DNA of 64,000 nucleotides. Source: Marinobacter fuscus (lineage in GTDB: Bacteria > Pseudomonadota > Gammaproteobacteria > Pseudomonadales > Oleiphilaceae). Each line of letters begins with the position of its first letter. Position 1 is the first letter of the stretch. Below, piece after piece: positions 19,506 through 31,562 of this stretch. A model generated the notes under the pieces. That model was not told where the DNA came from. It saw only the letters and a program-made list of their open reading frames with translations, and searched no databases. The stretch spans positions 155,534 to 219,533 of the forward strand of contig NZ_PXNP01000097.1 in NCBI RefSeq assembly GCF_003007675.1, read 5' to 3'. A program made the translations under genes and the position numbers.

Positions 19506-20318
19506 ATGAACACTCAGATGCAACCAGCGATTAAAATGGCCCTGCGCGTTGCGCGACAGGGATCTGACTACCTGAAAGCCCACTTCGAACGCCAGGAGCC
19601 GAATAGCAAGGAAGAATCCGAGCGCTACCTGCAACTTGAGCGTGTAGAGAAATCAATTTACGACAATTTCTCCGAACAGCTGCAAAAGGCATACAAAGAT
19701 CACGCTATTGCCGAACTAGGCGAGGCCGATGCTGGCAGTCATGAAAAAAGCTGGCATATCTTCCCGCTGCTGGGGCGCGAAAACTTTGTTCGGGGCATCC
19801 CCGAATTCGCGCTGGCACTGGCACAGAAGAAGAACAATCGCACCGAGAACCTGTTACTGGTAAACCCGGTGACTGGCGAAGAATACTCCGCCAGCCGCGG
19901 CCACGGCGCAGCGCTCAACAGCCGCCGCGTACGCACCTCCGACACCAAGCAACCCGCTCGCGCAGCCATTGCAAGCAATTTGCTTGATCAGAGCCGTCAG
20001 GGCGACGACCCGATGATCTGGGGTGAAATGGCCGCTGTTCTGGCAAGGGACACTGCCATGTTCCGAACCTCTGGCTGCCTGAGCCTCGACATGGCACGCG
20101 TCTCGGCTGGCCTGCTCGACGCCGCGGTTATCTTCCGCCCGGACGCCGCAGACCTTGACCTGGGCATCACCCTGGCGACAGAATCCGGCGCAATCGCTGG
20201 CGACTTCTCCGGCAATCCGTCCGTGGCCAGCGCCAAACAGGTGATTGTGGCAAACCCCAAACTGTTCCGGGAACTGCTGAAAACCTTGCACCCATTCCGG
20301 GGCCGCCTGCCGCGCTGA
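19506..20318 (+). CDS. suhB: SuhB-like protein lacking inositol monophosphatase catalytic residues
   Basis: The 270-residue protein starts MNTQMQPAIKMALRVARQGS, like SuhB, and its position next to trmJ is the standard suhB locus. In active members the metal-binding motif reads DPLDGTTNF; here residues 86-94 read FPLLGRENF, so both motif aspartates and the threonine are gone. The preceding EE pair is EL. The later WDxAAG motif is degraded to ADLDLG, keeping only one Asp. Phosphatase activity is therefore unlikely. E. coli SuhB has a separate structural role with NusA in rRNA antitermination, which could explain retention. A longer in-frame start (19365) is unlikely. It ends at a strong bidirectional terminator. 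Confidence 0.85.
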   Translation: MNTQMQPAIKMALRVARQGSDYLKAHFERQEPNSKEESERYLQLERVEKSIYDNFSEQLQKAYKDHAIAELGEADAGSHEKSWHIFPLLGRENFVRGIPEFALALAQKKNNRTENLLLVNPVTGEEYSASRGHGAALNSRRVRTSDTKQPARAAIASNLLDQSRQGDDPMIWGEMAAVLARDTAMFRTSGCLSLDMARVSAGLLDAAVIFRPDAADLDLGITLATESGAIAGDFSGNPSVASAKQVIVANPKLFRELLKTLHPFRGRLPR

Positions 20319-20333
20319 TAGCGTTGCTGGCAT

Positions 20334-20371
20334 AAAAAAACCGCCACTCCCTCGGGGCTGGCGGTTTTTTT
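20334..20371. terminator. Bidirectional terminator between suhB and secF
   Basis: The stem AAACCGCCA (20338-20346) / TGGCGGTTT (20359-20367) is flanked by A7 on the left and T7 on the right. It can end both suhB (plus) and the secD-secF operon (minus). Confidence 0.9.
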
Positions 20372-20396
20372 GTGCCGGGTAAACGGCGATCGCCGT

Positions 20397-21347
20397 TTAC
20401 ATCCGATTCAGCCACTCTGGCGGCTGCTCTTCCTCTTCGCCACCAGCACCCTCTTTCGCTGGTACCATCAGGTCTTCCCTGGTAACGCCCGTCGCCATCA
20501 GCATGTTGGCCGAGACGTAAATCGACGAGTAAGTACCCACCACAACACCGATAATCAACGCCAGCGCAAAGTTATTGATGGCCTCACCACCCAGAAAATA
20601 CAACGCCAGCAATACCACCAGCGTGGTGCCTGAGGTATTGATCGTACGAGTGATGGTTTCGTGGATGGACTGGTTGATAATGTCCCAGGCCTCGCCCTCG
20701 CGCATCTTGCGGAAGTTTTCCCGAATACGGTCGGCTACCACAATGGTGTCATTCAGGGAGTACCCGATAACCGCCAACAGAGCCGCCAGCACCGTCAGGT
20801 CAAACGTCCACTGGAACAGGGCGAACGCCCCCAGCACAATGATCACATCGTGAGCCAGTGGGATCACCGATGCGATACCAAACTTGAACTGGAAGCGCAT
20901 ACCTACGTAAATCAGCACCACCGCCAGGGCAAGCAACAAACCAAGGCCACTACTTTCCTTGAGCTCTTCGCCTACCTGCGAGCCGACAAACTCCGTGCTC
21001 ACCAACTCCAGACGATCACCATCCGCACCCAGCACACCAGAAACCTCACGGGCCAACTCATCGTTGCCAGCTTCGGCCATGCGAATCAGGACCGTGGTAT
21101 CTGCACCGAAGTTCTGCACCGAAAATTGCTCGTAACCCGCGCCGGTCAGTGTATTTCGGACATCATCCAGGCTCGGTGCCACTTCGTATTCCAACTCCAC
21201 CGAGGTACCACCGGTAAAGTCCATTCCAAGGTTCAGCCCACGCACCGCCAGCAACGCAATAGAGGCGATCACCAGCACCAGCGAAAGAACCGAGGCCGCT
21301 TTCCGCAGCCCCATAAAGTCAAATGGCTGCTTTTGCTTATCCGGCAT
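20397..21347 (-). CDS. secF: Protein translocase subunit SecF
   Basis: This 316-residue inner-membrane protein has six predicted helices. It has the SecF signatures GLNLGMDFTGGTSVELEY (first periplasmic segment) and SLNDTIVVADRIRENFRKMR (helix 4-5 region). Together with SecD it uses the proton-motive force to help pull exported proteins across the membrane. Its ATG overlaps the end of secD by 11 bases, so translation is coupled. Confidence 0.97.
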   Translation of the reverse strand: MPDKQKQPFDFMGLRKAASVLSLVLVIASIALLAVRGLNLGMDFTGGTSVELEYEVAPSLDDVRNTLTGAGYEQFSVQNFGADTTVLIRMAEAGNDELAREVSGVLGADGDRLELVSTEFVGSQVGEELKESSGLGLLLALAVVLIYVGMRFQFKFGIASVIPLAHDVIIVLGAFALFQWTFDLTVLAALLAVIGYSLNDTIVVADRIRENFRKMREGEAWDIINQSIHETITRTINTSGTTLVVLLALYFLGGEAINNFALALIIGVVVGTYSSIYVSANMLMATGVTREDLMVPAKEGAGGEEEEQPPEWLNRM

Positions 21348-23214
21348 TGTTCAGCCTCCCGCCAATGGAAAGTGTCTCGACTCTGCGGCCGCCATAAACC
21401 AGGTTAACCATACTACGGCTGATCATCAGGCCAGAGAACATAGAGGTAAGAATGCCCACACACAGGGTAACGGCAAAACCTTTTACCGGGCCAGAGCCCA
21501 TGGCAAACAGGATGACCGCAACCAGAAGTGTGGTTACGTTGGCATCGAAGATAGACACGAAGGCCCGGCCATAGCCCGCATTAATAGCGGTCTGCGGCGG
21601 CGCTCCCGCCCTTAACTCTTCTTTTATCCGCTCGAAAATCAGCACATTGGCATCAACAGCCATACCCACTGTCAGAACGATACCGGCAATACCGGGCAGC
21701 GTCAGGGTTGCCGACAGGATCGACATGCACGCCACCAGCAGCATCAGGTTGAGGGTCAGCGCAATACTGGCCACCACCCCGAAGCCACGGTAGAACACCA
21801 GCATATACAGCAACACCAGCCCGAAACCGAGCATGACCGAGGTCATACCTGCATCGATGTTCTTCTGGCCAAGGCTGGGGCCGATGGTACGCTCCTGAAC
21901 AAAATACATGGGCGCTGCCAGAGCCCCGGCCCGCAACAACAGGGCCAGTTCCGACGCCTCCGGAATGGAGTCCAGACCGGTAATACGGAAACTGCTGCCA
22001 AGAGCGGATTGCACGGTCGCCAGGCTGATAATGCCCTTTTCGACCACACGCTTTTCAACTTCCTGCAGCTCACCGTTCACTTCACGGGATTCTGTTTCAG
22101 TTCGGTATTCAATAAAGAGTACCGCCATGCGCCGGCCAATGTTGTTGCGGGTGGCCCGGTTCATCAGGTCACCGCCCACAGAGTCCATGGTGATATTTAC
22201 CTGTGGCTGGCCATTCTCGTCGAACGCCTGCTGGGCATTGGCTACATTATTGCCGGTAGCAATGACATCACGCTCCAGGCGCGCGGTGCGCTGGGCATTG
22301 TCGCGGAACGGGAATTGCTCGGTCTCAGCAGAAGGCGCATCCTGACGGGCCTCCATACGGAATTCCAGGTTTGCAGTGGCACCAAGCACCCGCTTCGCCT
22401 GTGCGGTATCTTGCACCCCCGGCAACTCAACAATAATCCGGTCGGCACCCTGGCGCTGTACCAGAGGCTCGGCCACGCCAAGCTCATTCACCCGGTTACG
22501 AATGGTGGTCAGGTTCTGCTCAAGGGCGTACTCGCGAATATTCTTGATTTCGGTTTCAGACAGCCTCAGTGTCAGCAGAAACTCGCTGCCATTACTGCTT
22601 TCATCAAGCAGAAACTCGTTGTACTGATCGCGAACCAGCTTGAAGGCCTCGGCGCGGGCGGCTTCGTCCCGGAAGCTGAGCACAATGTTGGTGCGATTCT
22701 CGATATCGCCACCGCGATAACGGATACGCTCTTCACGAAGCTCACGCTTGATCTGGCCAGACAGGGCTTCGAGGCGCTGATTCAGCGCCGTATCCATATC
22801 CACTTCCAGCAGAAAGTGGACACCGCCACGCAAATCAAGACCAAGTTTCATAGGGCCTGCGCCCAGGCTACGCAACCAGCCCGGGGTAGACGGCGCCATG
22901 TTCAGGGCGACCAGGTACTCGTTACCCAGGGCCGCCTGAACGGCAGGCCGGGCGCGCAACTGATCGTCTGAGCTGGTTAGCCGAATAAGCGCGTCACGCT
23001 CTTCCAGAAGGCTGGACTTAACCTCAATGCCCTCTTCCTCAAGCTTGGCGAGCGCACGATCAAGAATGCGTTGTTCAACTTCGGTACTGCCCCGGGCACC
23101 GGTAATCTGGATGGCATAATCATCCGGGAAAAAGTTCGGGAGGGCGTATATAAACCCGATCACCAGTGCGAACACGATGACCAGATTTTTCCATAGCGGA
23201 TACTTGTTCAGCAT
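21337..23214 (-). CDS. secD: Protein translocase subunit SecD
   Basis: This 625-residue inner-membrane protein has an N-terminal helix, a large periplasmic domain and a C-terminal six-helix block. Signatures include GLDLRGGVHFLLEVD, ELPGVQDTAQAKRVLG and GMAVDANVLIFERIKEELR. It sits between yajC and secF in the standard yajC-secD-secF order. Confidence 0.97.
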   Translation of the reverse strand: MLNKYPLWKNLVIVFALVIGFIYALPNFFPDDYAIQITGARGSTEVEQRILDRALAKLEEEGIEVKSSLLEERDALIRLTSSDDQLRARPAVQAALGNEYLVALNMAPSTPGWLRSLGAGPMKLGLDLRGGVHFLLEVDMDTALNQRLEALSGQIKRELREERIRYRGGDIENRTNIVLSFRDEAARAEAFKLVRDQYNEFLLDESSNGSEFLLTLRLSETEIKNIREYALEQNLTTIRNRVNELGVAEPLVQRQGADRIIVELPGVQDTAQAKRVLGATANLEFRMEARQDAPSAETEQFPFRDNAQRTARLERDVIATGNNVANAQQAFDENGQPQVNITMDSVGGDLMNRATRNNIGRRMAVLFIEYRTETESREVNGELQEVEKRVVEKGIISLATVQSALGSSFRITGLDSIPEASELALLLRAGALAAPMYFVQERTIGPSLGQKNIDAGMTSVMLGFGLVLLYMLVFYRGFGVVASIALTLNLMLLVACMSILSATLTLPGIAGIVLTVGMAVDANVLIFERIKEELRAGAPPQTAINAGYGRAFVSIFDANVTTLLVAVILFAMGSGPVKGFAVTLCVGILTSMFSGLMISRSMVNLVYGGRRVETLSIGGRLNNAG

Positions 23215-23306
23215 GAGAATCCTTCAAGCCGGCTGCGGTGCCAGCCTCGGTGTTTCTGCCAGTCAATAAATGAAAAGGCGCATCATGGATGCGCCCGGGT
23301 GCCGGC

Positions 23307-23669
23307 TCAGATGTCCTTGAGAGTGCCTTTTGGCAGGGCTGCGCCCACGGCCACTTTCTGAATCTTGATTTCAACGTTGTCGGCTACTTCCAGAACGATG
23401 AAGTCGTCCGTTACTTTGGTAATGCGACCAGCAACACCACCGGAGGTAACCACCTCATCACCCTTGTTCAGGCCAGACATCAGCGCCTTATGCTCTTTCG
23501 CACGCTTGGACTGGGGGCGCCAGATCAGGAAGTAGAAGATCAGGATGAAACCGGCGAAGAAAATAACCTGCCCCATCACGCTCATTCCCTGTGCACCAGG
23601 ATCTTGGGCCAGAGCCAGTCCAGGCAACAACGTCAGCAAGCTGGCAATGAGCAGTTTGATTGATTTCAT
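23307..23669 (-). CDS. yajC: Sec translocon accessory protein YajC
   Basis: This 120-residue protein has a hydrophobic segment near residues 30-50 (VIFFAGFILIFYFLIWRPQS) and a conserved soluble tail with GDEVVTSGGVAGRITKV. It associates with SecDF. The N-terminal stretch before residue 22 looks like an extra signal-type helix, common in this family. Confidence 0.95.
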   Translation of the reverse strand: MKSIKLLIASLLTLLPGLALAQDPGAQGMSVMGQVIFFAGFILIFYFLIWRPQSKRAKEHKALMSGLNKGDEVVTSGGVAGRITKVTDDFIVLEVADNVEIKIQKVAVGAALPKGTLKDI

Positions 23670-23710
23670 TCAGATTCTCCGTTTATTGACTTATGTAATA
23701 CAAAGATTGT

Positions 23711-25938
<2,228 letters not shown>

Positions 25939-25980
25939 GGGCCGGGCTGTTTACGACGCCGCAGATTGCGGCCGAATAAG

Positions 25981-26067
25981 TGGTAGCGGCGGGCGGACTC
26001 GAACCGCCACGGGTTTTACCCCAACGGATTTTGAATCCGTCGTGTCTACCAATTTCACCACGCCGCC
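25981..26067 (-). tRNA. tRNA-Leu (anticodon CAA)
   Basis: This 87-nt class II tRNA has a long variable arm. The acceptor strands are GGCGGCG/CGCCGCT and the D-arm segment GAAATTGGTAGAC is typical of tRNA-Leu. The anticodon stem ACGGA/TCCGT encloses the loop TTCAAAA (anticodon CAA). The T-loop is GTTCGAG, and CCA is encoded at 25983-25981. Confidence 0.95.
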
Positions 26068-26084
26068 ATCGGAGAGTGCGAGGG

Positions 26085-26112
26085 ATTATACTGAGCCCGA
26101 GCCTGAAATCAA
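26085..26112 (-). promoter_or_regulatory. Sigma-70 promoter of tRNA-Leu
   Basis: On the minus strand TTGATT (26112-26107) is followed after 16 bases by a perfect TATAAT (26090-26085). It lies 17 bases before the tRNA 5' end. It may also drive queA-tgt-yajC-secDF. Confidence 0.75.
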
Positions 26113-26150
26113 CAGGTCTGGCCGCAAAAATTTCACGCAGCCTCAACTGA

Positions 26151-27380
26151 TTACAAACGATCAAACAGCGAAAGCTGGGAAACCCGGGCGAACGACTGCT
26201 GCGCCGCCTGCAGCACAAAGCTCTGAAAGGTCAGGTTACTGATCGCTTCCGCATAGTCCACATCCTGCAATTGCGAACGGATTTCTTTGGTGTAGAGGCC
26301 GGAATCCTCCAGAAACGCGGTGGTGGACTCTACCGCGTTCAGACGGCCACCCAACTCGGTTTGCTTGAGGATGATAGACTCCTGAGCATTGTCGAGATTG
26401 GCCAGGGTTTCTGCGATCAGGGCATCGTATTCTGCCGTCGACTTCGGGCTTGTTTTGGAAATACTCTCCAAACCATCAATCATCGTCTCAATGGTGCCGA
26501 AAATCGACTGCTTTTCGCTCACACCCACGGTAAAGGAATCCCCAGGGCCCGGTGGTGTGAACACGGCATCATTCACGGTTAGCTTCACGCCCGCTACCAC
26601 AAACTCCTCTCCGACAACCGGGGGCGGTGCTGGCGTCAGATCCAGGGCGCCACCATTTGCAGTAATCGACAACTCACCGGCCGCGTTGGCGACAGTAATG
26701 GTTAAGTCATCAGGCACACCGGGGCTGAACGCATTGCTCAGGTCTGTTGGTGCAATCAGCTCAAGCCCGGAAACATAGCCGTCTGCGGACGAGCTGCTTT
26801 TCACCGACAGGGCCTTGGCAATATCTACGAAAATACCTTTGCCATGGTCACTGATGGGCACTGTGACGCCGTCATCGATTTCCAGCACGCGCTGGCCTTC
26901 ATCACCCTGGTAGACATAGTTGCCTGCGCCATCCTTGGCAAAAGCCGGGGTGCTGCCCTGAAACCCGCTGAAGATATATTCACCCGAAGCATCCTGGGTA
27001 TTTGCCAGGTTCGCCAACTGGCCAAGCCGCTCTTTCAATTCTGCCGAGATAGACTGGCGATCGTTGGCGGAGAGTGAACCGTTACCGGCCTGCACTGTGA
27101 GTTCCCGCACCCGCTGGATAATATCCACGGCCCCCGCCAGGGTGCTTTCCTCCTGCTTCAACCGGTTTTCTGCCAGGCTGGCGTTGCGGCCATAGGTTTC
27201 TATGCGCTGCAGCGACTGATCCAGCTTGAGAATTCGCGCGGCGGCCACCGGGTCATCAGACGGCTTGTTCACTTTCTTTCCGGTGGAGATCTGCTGCTGG
27301 GTGTCTACCAGGTTACTGTTGATGCCCTGCAGACGATTGATGCCGCCGGAAAAGATCTGTTGGGATGAAATACGAATCAT
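26151..27380 (-). CDS. flgL: Flagellar hook-filament junction protein FlgL (HAP3)
   Basis: This 409-residue flagellin-like protein has a conserved N-terminal coiled coil (MIRISSQQIFSGGINRLQ, then QQQISTGKKVNKPSDDPVAA) and a C-terminal helix (LQDVDYAEAISNLTFQSFVL). The middle is a variable beta-rich region. It forms the junction between hook and filament. It is the last gene of the flgB-flgL cluster, 16 bases after flgK. Confidence 0.95.
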   Translation of the reverse strand: MIRISSQQIFSGGINRLQGINSNLVDTQQQISTGKKVNKPSDDPVAAARILKLDQSLQRIETYGRNASLAENRLKQEESTLAGAVDIIQRVRELTVQAGNGSLSANDRQSISAELKERLGQLANLANTQDASGEYIFSGFQGSTPAFAKDGAGNYVYQGDEGQRVLEIDDGVTVPISDHGKGIFVDIAKALSVKSSSSADGYVSGLELIAPTDLSNAFSPGVPDDLTITVANAAGELSITANGGALDLTPAPPPVVGEEFVVAGVKLTVNDAVFTPPGPGDSFTVGVSEKQSIFGTIETMIDGLESISKTSPKSTAEYDALIAETLANLDNAQESIILKQTELGGRLNAVESTTAFLEDSGLYTKEIRSQLQDVDYAEAISNLTFQSFVLQAAQQSFARVSQLSLFDRL

Positions 27381-27396
27381 GGGGTATCACCTCGCC

Positions 27397-29439
27397 TTAG
27401 CGAAAACTCTGCAAGAGTGTATTGAACAGATCCTGCGCCACCGACATCACCTGGGCAGACGCATTGTACGCCGCCTGGTATTGAATCAACCGGCCCGCCT
27501 CTTCATCCAGGTTAACGCCAGATACCGACTCCCTCTGGTTTGTAGACTGCTCCAGCAGCGTTGCACTGGCATCCTTGTCAAGCTGGCTTTGGCGAGTCTT
27601 TACACCGATATCCTCAACCAGCCCGGCGTAGCCTTCCGTGAAGTTCTGCGAGCCGCCATTCAGAGTGTTTTTGGTACCGAGCGCCGCCAGCAGCTCGGCG
27701 TTACGGTTGTCTGAAACGCCATTGCTATTGAAATCAATAGTAAACACGTCGCCGTCAGCAGGCTCTCCTGTCATCTCGAACTGATAGCCCTGATAGAGAT
27801 CACCGGCAAGCGGTGAGTCTGAGAAGAGAACATTGACTTTATCAGGGTCGTAGGGCTGGTTTGCCGGGCCAATTGGAACCGGGTTACCCGCGCTGTCTCT
27901 GCCGGTGATTGTGTAGGTTACCGTGGTGCCATCGTTGTCAAAGCTGATCTCTATCGGGCCATTTGCCAACTCTCCGTCGTTCACAAACCCCGGCAACAAT
28001 GCATTGGTATTCGGATTTCTTACGTTGAGCATCTTCCCCTGACTAATCTGCCCGGTGCCCAGATTGTCCGCGCCGGACTCCGCACGTATCGGACTCCCAA
28101 ACGCCAGGTCTTCCTCACGCCGGACATTCAGCTTGATATTCTGCGCGGCATTTCTGCTGGGCTGGATCAGATACTTGTCTCCGGCGTTGAACTCACCGCC
28201 TTCAATCCGGATGTTGAACCCGGGCATTGTGATCTCAGATTGCACCGGATCCGGCAACCGCCCCTGATTGACCGTTTCTCCGGTTGCGGTATCAATCAGC
28301 TCAAAATTACGACCGTCGCCACTGAACTGGAGTGACCAGGTTCCGGCGGGCAGCTTGCTACTGTCGGTAATCTCGACCGCCAAACGGCCATTCTGAGGTT
28401 CTGCGTTATTGGCATTGGGAACGACCCGGCTGCGCTGCAGCTCCAGCGCGTTTACATCGGTAAAGAAGTTGCTCCCTAACTCCCCTTCCAGATCCAGTCC
28501 AATCTCATGCTGATGGTTTATCGACGCGGAAATTGCAATGGCCAGCCGACCCAGCTCGTCAAAGGCAGGCTTCAGCCCCGTTTCATCAAATGCCCGCAAC
28601 CCTCCGAGTTTTCCCCCCTGAATCTGCTCATCAATCTGCAGTGTTCTGCCACCGGTGCTCAAAATAAACTCAAGCCGGGTGGGGTCTTCGGCACTGGCGC
28701 GGGTTCCAAGTTGTGCGGCGTTCGTTCCGGTAACTAGGGAAAGACCATTGGCAAGGGCCACATTTACCTGACTGCCCTCAAGCTCAGTTACACGGATGCT
28801 GATCAGGCCGGACAGCTCGCGGAGCTTTTCATCCCGCTGATCCATCAGTTCCAGGGGCATTTTGCCTTGCGCCAGGCCTGGAGATTCGGAAATGGCCAGA
28901 TTCAGTTCAGCAATGCTCTTAAGCAGCGTATTGGCGTCTTTCGTCCCTTGTTGTAACTGGGTTTTTACCGATTCACGCTGCTGGATAAACTCCTGATTCA
29001 ACCCCTGAAACCGGTTAATCAGCTGTTGCGCTTCACTCAGCACCAGTTGGCGTTGGGGCAAGGAGGTTGGGTCTTCGGCGGCATTCTGCATCGCCGAGAA
29101 AAAATTATTCAGCGCCTTGTTCAGGCCGGTGTCTTCACCACCCAACAGGTTATCAAGACGCGTCAACTCCGCGTTGTAGGCGTTCTGCTCACCGTATAGC
29201 GTACTGTCTTCGCGCAACTGTTGGTTGAGGTAGGCGTCTGCCAGCCTGCGGATATTGGCAATCGACACACCACTGCCAATGGTGCCAGCGCCTGTTCGGC
29301 GGCCGGTCTGGGTTTCGAACTCAACTTCCTGGCGGCTGTAGCCCGGAGTATTCGCATTGGTAATGTTGTTTGCCGTGGTATTCAAAGCCGCCTGATGGCC
29401 CAGCACGCCGCTCAGACCAATGCCGATCAATCCAGCCAT
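27397..29439 (-). CDS. flgK: Flagellar hook-associated protein FlgK (HAP1)
   Basis: This 680-residue protein begins GLIGIGLSGVLGHQAALNTT with the rod/hook family motif ANNITNANTPGYSRQ. It ends with the FlgK C-terminal motif region SGVNLDEEAGRLIQYQAAYN. It is longer than Salmonella FlgK (553) because of a larger middle region. It caps the hook before filament growth. Confidence 0.95.
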   Translation of the reverse strand: MAGLIGIGLSGVLGHQAALNTTANNITNANTPGYSRQEVEFETQTGRRTGAGTIGSGVSIANIRRLADAYLNQQLREDSTLYGEQNAYNAELTRLDNLLGGEDTGLNKALNNFFSAMQNAAEDPTSLPQRQLVLSEAQQLINRFQGLNQEFIQQRESVKTQLQQGTKDANTLLKSIAELNLAISESPGLAQGKMPLELMDQRDEKLRELSGLISIRVTELEGSQVNVALANGLSLVTGTNAAQLGTRASAEDPTRLEFILSTGGRTLQIDEQIQGGKLGGLRAFDETGLKPAFDELGRLAIAISASINHQHEIGLDLEGELGSNFFTDVNALELQRSRVVPNANNAEPQNGRLAVEITDSSKLPAGTWSLQFSGDGRNFELIDTATGETVNQGRLPDPVQSEITMPGFNIRIEGGEFNAGDKYLIQPSRNAAQNIKLNVRREEDLAFGSPIRAESGADNLGTGQISQGKMLNVRNPNTNALLPGFVNDGELANGPIEISFDNDGTTVTYTITGRDSAGNPVPIGPANQPYDPDKVNVLFSDSPLAGDLYQGYQFEMTGEPADGDVFTIDFNSNGVSDNRNAELLAALGTKNTLNGGSQNFTEGYAGLVEDIGVKTRQSQLDKDASATLLEQSTNQRESVSGVNLDEEAGRLIQYQAAYNASAQVMSVAQDLFNTLLQSFR

Positions 29440-29445
29440 GACCTG

Positions 29446-30459
29446 TTACTCCTTTGTCTCTTTGCCGTGCATAGACAGCGTCATCAGGGAATCCCGGTTC
29501 ATGATCCGCCGAATCTTGCTGCCGTATTCGGGGTCTGTGGCATAACCCGCCTGCTGCAATTTATCGGCAAACACATCTGGCTGATGCGCCGATGCCAGAA
29601 CATCTTTGTAACGGGGATTGGCCTCAAGAAACGCCACGTAGTCACGGAAGCTGGCTTCATAGTCCGGGTAAGCCCTGAATGCAGCCTGCTCCTTCATAGC
29701 CACGCCATCGCGAAATTCAGTAGTGGTAATAGTGACCGCCTCACCCGCCCAGCGGCTATCGGCTTTGATACCGAACAGATTGAAACTCGGCTGCTGCGCA
29801 TCCCCGGTAATCATGTGGCGCCCCCAACCCGTTTCCAGCGCCGCCTGGGCAATCATCAGCCCCGGATCAATACCCGACTCGTCCGCAATCCTTTTGGCAA
29901 ACGGCATCAATTCACGAACAAAATGCTCCGGCGAGTCGAATGTCTCCGGCAGACTCTGCGCGCCCCCAAGTACCTTGTGAGAAGGTGCCTTGTCAGAACC
30001 GGCCTCCGGCACGCTGCCAGCAAGACTGGCAACCTGATTCATATGTTCTGGCAGTTCACGGGATATCGCCGGAAGCGTGCGATCATAATCAGCAACGGTT
30101 GCCCTGTGGCTGGCGCTGCGCGCACCCTCTGAATCCATTCCCGGAACCTGCCGGCTCAGTTGCCGAACCAGAGCCTGGGCCAGGCCGGTACCGGTTCCGC
30201 CCGCCATACTGAGACTGATCTGACTATCGAACATATCCCGGTACATCTCGCTTTCATTGCTGTTGAGGTAGTTGCCTTCAGCAAATACCTCACCGGCCTT
30301 GCGCATGGATTTCAGCATTTCAGACAGGAAGAGGCTTTCAAACTGCTTTGCCACCTGCTCCAGAGCGGCCTGTTTATCTGACCGAGCCTGGGTTTTCAGG
30401 GCGTTCAAGCCACTGAAATCGGTATATACCTGAGCATGCTGCACGCGTGGATCCTGCAT
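29446..30459 (-). CDS. flgJ: Peptidoglycan hydrolase / rod-cap protein FlgJ
   Basis: This 337-residue two-domain protein has an N-terminal rod-binding domain (AALEQVAKQFESLFLSEMLK) and a C-terminal beta-N-acetylglucosaminidase domain. The latter has the catalytic Glu region MIAQAALETGWGRHMI and TTTEFRDGVAMKEQAAFRAY. It opens the cell wall so the rod can pass. Confidence 0.95.
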   Translation of the reverse strand: MQDPRVQHAQVYTDFSGLNALKTQARSDKQAALEQVAKQFESLFLSEMLKSMRKAGEVFAEGNYLNSNESEMYRDMFDSQISLSMAGGTGTGLAQALVRQLSRQVPGMDSEGARSASHRATVADYDRTLPAISRELPEHMNQVASLAGSVPEAGSDKAPSHKVLGGAQSLPETFDSPEHFVRELMPFAKRIADESGIDPGLMIAQAALETGWGRHMITGDAQQPSFNLFGIKADSRWAGEAVTITTTEFRDGVAMKEQAAFRAYPDYEASFRDYVAFLEANPRYKDVLASAHQPDVFADKLQQAGYATDPEYGSKIRRIMNRDSLMTLSMHGKETKE

Positions 30460-30467
30460 GGCACCAC

Positions 30468-31562
30468 CTAAATAACAATCAGCTCGGCGCGCAACGCACC
30501 TGCCTGTTTAAGAGCTTCCAACACGGCCATAACATCACCCGGTGCCGCACCAACCTGGTTGACCGCCTGGACAATCTCATTAAGCGTAGTGGCGGGGCCA
30601 AACTGGAACATCCTGGCCGGATCTTCAGTAACGGCTATCTGAGTATTTGGCTGTACCGCGGTCTGCCCTTGTGCCAACGGGTTGGGTTGAACCACTTCCG
30701 GGTTCTCCTGGATTGTCACGGTCAGATTACCGTGAGTGATGGCCGCGGGGCTTACCTTCACGTTCTGGCCCACCACAATCGTTCCTGTGCGGCTGTTGAT
30801 AACCACCCGTGCGGCTTCTTCCGCCGGATCAACTTCGATGTTTTCCAGAATCGACAGAAAGCTGACACGTTGCGACGGATCCCGCGGGGCGCGCACCGAG
30901 ATTGATGTGGCGTCGTGGGCATAGGCCATATCCGGGCCAAGCATGCCGTTGATTGCCTCAACAACCCGTCGTGCTGTGGTGAAATCGGATCGCAGCAGAT
31001 TGAAAGTGATGGTGTCACCCCGCGAGAAAGGCGACTCCACCTCTCGCTCGATGGTTGCACCATTGGGGATTCGGCCGACACTGGGAACGTTCACGGTGAT
31101 ACGTGAGCCGTCCTGGCCACCTGCACCAAACCCACCCACTACCAGGCTGCCCTGGGCCATGGCATACACCTGACCATCTGCACCTTTCAACGGTGTCATT
31201 AACAGGGTGCCGCCGCGCAGGCTATCGGCGTTACCGATCGACGACACAGTAATGTCCATCTCCTGGCCTGCCTTGGCAAACGCAGGCAAGGTGGCACTCA
31301 CGGTAACGGCAGCCACATTGGCCAGGTTCGGGTTAACACCATCCGGCAAAATAATGCCGAACTGATTCATCATGTTTCGGAAGGTCTGGTTAGTGAATGG
31401 CGCTTTATCACCGGTGCCGTCCAGGCCAACCACCAGACCATAGCCGATCAACTGGTTGCTCCGTACACCCTTCACCTTGGCCATGTCTTTCAGACGGTCC
31501 GCCATCGCGGGCGCTGCGCACAGAGCCGTCAAAGCAATCACTGCAAGCCATCTGCGGATCAT
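30468..31562 (-). CDS. flgI: Flagellar P-ring protein FlgI
   Basis: From the ATG at 31562 it has 364 residues; an ATG at 31574 adds four more. A Sec signal peptide ([19 protein letters not shown]) precedes the mature protein, which shows [36 protein letters not shown] and the C-terminal [20 protein letters not shown]. It forms the periplasmic P ring. Its ATG overlaps the flgH stop codon. Confidence 0.96.
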   Translation of the reverse strand: MIRRWLAVIALTALCAAPAMADRLKDMAKVKGVRSNQLIGYGLVVGLDGTGDKAPFTNQTFRNMMNQFGIILPDGVNPNLANVAAVTVSATLPAFAKAGQEMDITVSSIGNADSLRGGTLLMTPLKGADGQVYAMAQGSLVVGGFGAGGQDGSRITVNVPSVGRIPNGATIEREVESPFSRGDTITFNLLRSDFTTARRVVEAINGMLGPDMAYAHDATSISVRAPRDPSQRVSFLSILENIEVDPAEEAARVVINSRTGTIVVGQNVKVSPAAITHGNLTVTIQENPEVVQPNPLAQGQTAVQPNTQIAVTEDPARMFQFGPATTLNEIVQAVNQVGAAPGDVMAVLEALKQAGALRAELIVI

